Origin: Ligustrum vulgare
Taxonomy: Eukaryota > Streptophyta > Magnoliopsida > Lamiales > Oleaceae
Length of the DNA stretch: 64,000 nt
Assembly: GCA_963555705.1 (NCBI GenBank)
Contig: OY743190.1
Span: 8,531,501 to 8,595,500 of the forward strand
Direction: 5' to 3'
The notes beneath the pieces were generated by a model. It was not told where the DNA came from, ran no database searches, and saw only the letters and a program-made list of their open reading frames with translations. Positions 57,649 through 64,000 of this stretch are shown one piece after another. Numbering within the stretch: position 1 is the stretch's first letter; every line of letters begins with the position of its first letter. A program made the translations under genes and the position numbers.

Positions 57649-58419
57649 CTTTCACTTTGAATCTAGTTTAGTTATGGTGCATCTGTTTTACGGTATGGTT
57701 GCGGAATGAATCATTAACTTACTAGTTAAATTATTTGGTGTATCCTCTGGTTCTTTATCTTGTGCATTTCTTGTTTAAATCGTGCTTCGCTGTAGTGGAG
57801 ATTTTGGGGGAAAATCCTATTTGGCATGACTTTAACTTTTGTTTTTTTGTAGAAGAGGTTTTGGAGGAAGTTATTTTAAATTTTGTTTGGAAACCAATTT
57901 TTAAAAGAATTCTTTATTTTGAAAGTGTTTTCAAGGAAATAACTAGGCGTGGGTGTGGTTTCATATGGTTCTGGTTCTCTGAGAATCGAAACGAAACGAA
58001 TCAAGAACCAATGATTCTTTTGAAAAAAAATCTTTGGTTATTTTTGTAAGAGAAGATACGAATCGGAATCGAATTTTTGCTTTTAAAAATTCTTCAATTT
58101 CTGCTCGTAATTTTCAACATTTTTAAGAAAAGTTGTACAAGTCCAACAAATCATTGAAAATAAGATAATAATTAATTCTAAAATGAAGAGTGGAATTTTG
58201 TTGTTTGTTGATTCTTGAAAAATTGACGGTTGAAGGCTTGAAGTTGAACGACAGAATTAGTAAAAGAAAAATAATTTTTAATTTATGATTTTTGTTTATT
58301 ACTTGTTTTCCTTATAGTTATTGTAATGTTGAATGAATTAATAGTTGTTAGGTAATTGATATTGACTAATGGACCGGATAACATGCATTATAATTAAGAA
58401 TTGATGATTTTTTTTAATT

Positions 58420-58453
<34 letters not shown>

Positions 58454-59503
58454 TTTTGTTCTATCGATTCTGGTTCTAAACCAAGAATCAGAACCGATGG
58501 TTCTTGATTTTTAGAACTAGAATCGTTTAAAATTTTGATATAAAAAATCACAATTTTCAAGTTCATTTAAAAGCTCTTCTAACTTGATTGACTTTTCAAA
58601 ATTCATGCAGGCTCGAAAAGCTTCGTATTTATACAAAAGTATTCAATAGCTTCTTAGAGTGTATGTTTGATAGCAATTGAAATTTCATAGAAAATATAAT
58701 AGTTTTCCAAGTCCCAAATAAATATATTTTTATTTTTCATGGAATTTGAATTTCATTCTCACTATTTAGTCACATTTTCTTTGAATTCAATGAATTGAAA
58801 TTCCTTAGAGGGTATGACAATTGGTATTCCACTGCATTTTTTACTCTCTAATCAAACACATTCTTAGTTTTCATAAGAAGCATTGGAGAATATGTTGATG
58901 TTAAACTACTAAGAAATTCAATCTTAAGTTTGATTAGTTGTAAGTTGTACCAAGACATTAGACATGAAAATTATAATATTTGTTAGGATTAATTTTATAT
59001 CGAAAATTTTACATTTTTTATTTATAAAAAACAAAAACTTTTAACAAAGAGGCTTGATGTTCACGGAAACTTGAAAATAAATATTAATTTTGAATAAAGT
59101 ATGGTACTTAGGACATTTTTTCCCCCATGAAATTAGTGACAAGAAAATGGGGGGGGGGGGGGGGGGGTAAATTCCAAGCTCAATCTTGGTTGCCTCCTCT
59201 CATGAAAAAAAAATTAAAATTAAAACATCTTGAGATCAATTTTCAAATTTTAATTTAAAAGATAAATTAAGTTCCTACTTTTTTAGTAAATTTTAGCAAA
59301 AGTTAATAAAAATCTACATTCCTTATATATAAAAGGGAACAAAATGGGTAGCAACAGTGTCAATTTGATCCCAATTTCGTGCAGTTAGCTGTCCAAATTG
59401 CCCGAATTTAATTTTATTTAATTTATTTATTATTATTTTTAACAAACTAAAAACATTTAATAACAATCAAATTGAACAAAACGCATATAATACACATTTA
59501 TCA

Positions 59504-59542
<39 letters not shown>

Positions 59543-60250
59543 TATTTTTATTTTTAACAAACTAAAAACATTCAATAACAATCAAATTGAACAAAACGCA
59601 TATAATGCACATTTATCATAATTTAATATTTTTTTTAACAAACTCAAAACATTCAGTAATGATTAAATTGAACGTAACGTGTATTCAACTTACTAATTTT
59701 ATAAAAAAAAAAACATAAGTAAAAATGAAGGAAAAATTATATATTATATTATAGAGCTAATAATAATAATAAGGATAATTATATTGACATCACAACATTT
59801 GTTAATTACACCACATTTTATTTTTAATAAATATTTCTAATATTTTCTTATTTTTACACTTATTCTCCTAAGTATTTTATATAAATCTTTTATCATCAAT
59901 CATATATTAGTTTTCATATTTTGTCCATGAAGATGATTCTAGTTCAAAATATTTCTTACGACGGTGAAAAAAATCTTATTTAATCTCTTGTATTTAAAAT
60001 AACTAAAGTAATAATACAAAAGTCAAAAATATATATATATATATATATGTTTTTCAATACACGTTAGCAGAATATTTGAATATAAATAGCAATTAAAAAT
60101 AAAATATATTAATTAATTGAAACTTGAAAGTTAAGGATAATAATACTTTAAAAAAATTGAAGACATAAAAGCGTAATTAAGTGACCTTTAATATAGTTAA
60201 AATATGGTGGGAATAACTATTCTAATAATAATTTCTTTACGAAATAATTA
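57649..60250. other. Gene-free AT-rich stretch with simple repeats
   Basis: Contains an inverted segment about 57950-58520 ('ggttctctgagaatcgaaacg...aatcaagaaccaatgattc' against 'gattctggttctaaaccaagaatcag...ggttcttgattttta'), probably a MITE with several hundred bp inside. Also present are (AT)n at about 58423-58449, a G run of about 18 at 59150-59167, (TTA)n at about 59508-59543, and two to three tandem copies of a ~110-bp AT-rich unit at 59437-59700 ('aacaaactaaaaacattcaataacaatcaaattgaacaaaacgcatataat'). No gene seen. Confidence 0.5.
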
Positions 60251-60254
60251 TCGA

Positions 60255-60512
60255 TAGTAGACTTGGACGAAGAAGCAAAATAGACTTGGACGTCTGTCTC
60301 GAAATACTCTAAAATCTCCACAAATCTCTTCCCTCTCGTCCTCACATCTCAACCCATTGCCAAATTCTCCAAAATCCACCCCCAAATCCTTCGAAATACA
60401 TAAATATCTCTCAGAGATCACTCCGTCGAAACCGTAAGCGCCGCCCGACTTTTCGACTATTAACCCCAACTGAAGCTACCCGTTGTTTGTTGGGCTCTCT
60501 TATATGCTTCAA
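60255..60512 (+). promoter_or_regulatory. Probable 5' non-coding exon of the CcdA gene
   Basis: A C/T-rich block (ctcttccctctcgtcctcacatctc...) ends at CTTCAAG|GTATGA (donor at 60513). The next acceptor, ttgcacag at 60927-60934, comes 12 nt before the CcdA ATG. This looks like a spliced 5' UTR. Minus-strand frames through it are composition effects. Confidence 0.5.
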
Positions 60513-60946
60513 GGTATGAAATCTTTGACATAAGCAATTCAACATATGGTTTGTGTTTTTCTTTTTGTTTGTTTTGTTTTTCCTGAGTGTTCTTAGAAGT
60601 GTTTTTATGCTTTTTGGTCAGAAAGATGATTATGGGGGAGAGGTTTTTTAATTGATAATTGTAATAGTGGCTTCAAGGTGTGGATTGAATGAATATGTAT
60701 GTAAATGAAAGGGTTTCAGATGATAGGTCAAGGGGAAAGGAGCGGAAATAATTTATTTGAATTTGGAAGTAAATGAAGGTTCTAGGAATTTTAGTCCCTA
60801 GGTTTGTTCTGATTTCCTTTCGATATGGTATTTGGTGCAATTGTTGAAATAGATCCTACCGAAAAAGCGGTATACTAGTAAAAATATCTGACGTACATTT
60901 ACTTGAAGACACGTCTATCCTCTCTCTTTGCACAGAGATTACTGCA

Positions 60947-62607
60947 ATGAATTTGGCTATGATCAACAATTGCAGCTATTTTAGCACTCGTTATATCACA
61001 AATTCAAGCTATAAACATCTACCCAATAGAACCCATGGTAAGTTCTACAACTATCCATTCGCTGGCACATTTTTGAAGCGTCAGCCCTTGAATCTCCAGC
61101 TTTGATTTTATTATTGTGTTTTTAAGGTATAAAAGACAAGGGGGACTCAAAATTCCTCAAGAGGGAGTGCCTTGATGTTGAAGATGTCGTATCACTGTCA
61201 AAGTCAAAGACTGGCAAAATTAAACTCGTCAATGTATTCCTAAATTCGGTTACAGGTATGAAAAATTGCACACGAATGTTATTTCTTGTAATTTGTATAA
61301 GGAAAAAAAAAAAAATCATGTGGTTATTATTGAAACTTGCATAATGGTATGTGGTGTCACTTTGAAAATTAGAGGTGGAAAACCTGTAATTGAACCGCGC
61401 CCAAATTTATTTTGGTCCATTCGAGGATTATGTACTAATTTAAGTTTTATTTTTTGGCTTAAGTTGAATTTGCATTTGTGGCAGTTGAGTAACTGATTTT
61501 AGTGTTGGGATTTGCTGCAGCAAATTTGCTTTTTGCACATACTGCAAATGCTTTTACTGAGGAAAATATCAAGGTGAGAAACTAGTTCATGCTAATCTCA
61601 ATAGGTTAGTTCTCATTTTTAGTGCTTATTTTCAATGCTATCAAGAAAGGGTTGGTCATTTGACAAGCATTCAATTTATATTATGGGAATACATTATGCT
61701 AAGAATACCTTTTAGCTTGTATGCCTCTCACTACGCATTTCAAGATTCTAACATCTGGAAACTTGTTTTCCCTGTGGTCAGCAAATACCTGATTCTGTTT
61801 ATCTTTTGGCTGATGGAACTGTCGGAGATTGGCTTGCAGGCATTTTATATTCAGCCAGTCAACAGGCTAATGTAGCTGTTCAGGATCAGTTGTCAGCTCT
61901 CAGTTTTACTAGGTTAATATCCTATCAAATATGTTTTATGTTGCATTGGGGTTATGTCTGCTTGCCAAGCTATTGCTGTGTGGTTATAATGTATTTTTCT
62001 CTGCAGTCTGTCAGTCATTTTTGGTGCTGGGCTTGTAACTAGCCTTTCCCCTTGCACACTCAGTGTTTTGCCACTCACCCTGGGTTACATTGGTACGAGC
62101 TTTTGTCTCAATTTTTCTGATCTTTTGTTATTATATATACGGTTCTTGATGTCTGATAATAACCTTTAATTTTCTGGAAATCATCTAGGGGCATTTGGCT
62201 CAGGGAAGAGCAGAGCAGAGGTAAACGGCTTATTGAACCTTAATTCATGCTACTGTCTTTTGTCTTGCAAAATTCTTTTTCAGTGACATGAAATTGCATT
62301 GATAAACTGTGGAGACTAAACTTTTATTGCCTTCTGTGGCTCATATAGTTTTGTTACTCATACTCATATAATTCACATGGACTGCTGTTGAAGCAGTATT
62401 TTGAACTTAAAATCTTATATAATGTGCATGTTTTGTATTGGACAGGTTATAGGGAATTCTATTGCATTTGCAATGGGATTGGCGACTACATTAGCAATAC
62501 TAGGTGTAGCAGCCTCATTTGCTGGGAAGGCTTATGGTCAAGTAGGGCAGGGCCTACCTGTGGCTGCTTCATTTATAGCTGTGATTATGGGTTTAAATCT
62601 CTTGGAG
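60947..62607 (+). CDS. CCDA: Plastid cytochrome c biogenesis protein CcdA, 5' part (7 exons), cut by window end
   Basis: Exons 60947-61037, 61127-61255, 61521-61573, 61782-61912, 62007-62092, 62189-62220 and 62446-62607 give 228 codons in frame; the rest lies beyond 64000. CcdA is a thylakoid membrane protein that passes reducing equivalents from the stroma to the lumen for cytochrome f haem attachment. The N-terminus is a plausible transit peptide ([20 protein letters not shown]). Exon 4 has [20 protein letters not shown]. Membrane segments follow: [20 protein letters not shown] with the conserved redox Cys (C151), [20 protein letters not shown], and [18 protein letters not shown]. The second redox Cys (ASPC motif of the family) would be in a later exon. 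Exon 7 ends GAG|GTAGGT; the following intron is at least 1.4 kb. The Arabidopsis counterpart is AT5G54290. Confidence 0.9.
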
Positions 62608-62639
62608 GTAGGTGGATATGTTGGGCGATGTTGCAATTT

Positions 62640-63118
62640 AATGATACTAGCAATGGCAATGAGTCGGGTTCGGGGCGGGGCGACCTACCTGTCCCCCAAT
62701 GACCAGATTTTTTTTTTTTTTTCCAAAATTGGTAATGAAAATTTAGACGTCGAACTAGTTAGAGTTTTAAGTTTGAACTTTAAAGATAATATGTATATAT
62801 TTGAAGGAAAAAAATCAATAAACAACATAATGGTATAGTGGTTGTGTATTCTCATATCTCTAAATCCCACCAAGGTTTAATTCTTTTGGACCTCATTAAA
62901 TTTATTTTTAGTTTCTCATTCCAATTATTTAAAAAAAAAAATAAAAAATAAAAAATAAAAAATAAAAAAATAAAAAATAAAAAAATCGGGTCAATGGGAC
63001 GGGGCGGGTCTGCCCCGAACCCGCCCACGGACCCGATGGGGCGGGTCATTTTCGGGGAAGATCATCTCTGGTCCTCTGGGTTTCGGATCCTTCGAGTTTT
63101 TTTGCCATCCCTAAACGA
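62640..63118. mobile_element. GC-ended MITE in CcdA intron 7
   Basis: The ends are strikingly GC-rich for this region: left 'gagtcgggttcggggcggggcgacc', right 'ggggcgggtctgccccgaacccgccc...gggatggcaa' in inverted sense. They enclose AT-rich sequence with a (TAAAAAA)n run at 62930-62987. The pattern fits a hAT-like non-autonomous element; no target duplication was confirmed. Confidence 0.45.
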
Positions 63119-64000
63119 TACACTGTTATGGTGGTGGTATCCTTATAGTTACTTTTTACTTTAATGTTTATCTCTCGTTACACCATGAAATTTTGTGTTG
63201 GCATATACTTAAGTTATGGCACAGGTAGTAATGTTTTATTGCAAAATGCCTTTATTGTGACATCAGTCATGATAATGTCTTAAAAAGTTTAGAATAAACA
63301 GTGAACCACAGTGATGAACTTTGATTAAAGATGGTCGAGCTTGTATTAGTTACTCGCTCAACCTCACCATTTCTGTCCATCGTTGCATTTCAAGCATCTT
63401 ATCTTTAACTAAAATTGTATTCATAACTAGTGAGCTCCTATTTTGTAGTGTAACAGTGTGTTTAATCTTGCATGTCCCTTTTCATTCTCTCAACACAAAG
63501 TCTTGATATAGTCTTTACTTTGAATTGTTTCAGCTTCTCTCCAATCTTGTTTTGTTTCTTGAAATTTATTGGGAACTCAATCTTTATCTGTGGTAGATGA
63601 TTATATAAAGTCTACTTTGCTTCATTTCAGCTGAACTTATTTTCTGTAGAACATGGAAATCTTCCTAACGTCTATTTAATGTTTATTATTCTCAAAATTT
63701 CATATTTGCTGCAGATTACATTCTTACTTTGTAGGGGGTTAGATATTGATGAATTTCACCTCTACTCTCGTCATTTTGATTCTGCTTCTCCCTTTCTTTT
63801 CTTCCTCTTGAGAATAATTTGTACCTCAGTATTTTCTGAACTTACTCGTAAATATGTTATGATTGAATTGAATCTGGAAGTGTTCTCTAAACTGGCTATA
63901 AGTTGGTATTCACCATATATTGATATCTGGATTAGGTGGATCAGACTGCTCCTCTTCCTGTAAAATTCAAACTCTTTGTCCTGACCCCATGTTTTCACCA
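63119..64000. other. Remaining CcdA intron 7 sequence
   Basis: AT-rich with no exon recognisable as CcdA. The open frames here (63321-63506, 63679-63963) show no CcdA membrane segment or ASPC motif. The next CcdA exon is expected to encode the IELQLP-type loop and is presumably past the window end. Confidence 0.4.

Overview
The window is nuclear DNA of a flowering plant, most likely a eudicot. The evidence is split genes with GT-AG introns, a nuclear tRNA-Phe, an LHCB3 light-harvesting gene, a class VIII myosin locus, and a dense mix of plant transposons (Copia, Ty3-type LTRs, Helitrons, a MULE, many MITEs). The species cannot be named from sequence alone.

Gene islands. From 4.5 to 9.3 kb there are two plus-strand genes: a VAP4-type MSP-domain protein (seven exons, 259 aa) and a dynein light chain LC8-type protein (two exons, 96 aa). 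A degenerate Copia element follows (10.3-15.5 kb, TSD AATGG), then a non-coding Helitron (15.9-17.7 kb). The second island (18.2-24.4 kb) holds a tRNA-Phe(GAA), LHCB3 (three exons) and, convergent with it, a class VIII myosin gene in which the whole motor is missing. Its six remaining exons still join in frame. The third island (55.0-64 kb) holds a small basic protein gene and the first seven coding exons of plastid CcdA, which runs off the right edge.

Between the second and third islands lie about 36 kb of nested mobile DNA. In order: a probable non-autonomous MULE carrying two minisatellites (24.8-28.9 kb); a Helitron-like segment with an LTR and a deleted LTR element inside it (28.9-35.2 kb); a second Helitron-like 3' end (36.2 kb); and a large MULE region (about 36.3-55.0 kb). 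The MULE region carries a broken mudrA transposase, an apparently intact nine-exon Ulp1/DUF1985 protease gene in convergent orientation, a ~200-bp satellite, a captured fragment of a PDR-type ABC transporter, and two solo LTRs of one family, each with a perfect 5-bp target duplication.

Context. VAP4, LHCB3, myosin VIII and CcdA are, from memory, also close together and in the same order in Arabidopsis chromosome 5 (AT5G54110, AT5G54270, AT5G54280, AT5G54290). The window therefore looks like an old syntenic block stretched by transposon insertion. The most notable findings are the in-frame 'headless' myosin VIII, the Ulp1-bearing MULE with an element-wide AAGTATCA/TGATACTT motif, and an LTR with seven TTACGGCCGTAA-type palindromes at near-helical spacing. 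Exon coordinates were read by eye from splice signals and protein similarity recalled from memory; no alignment or database search was run.
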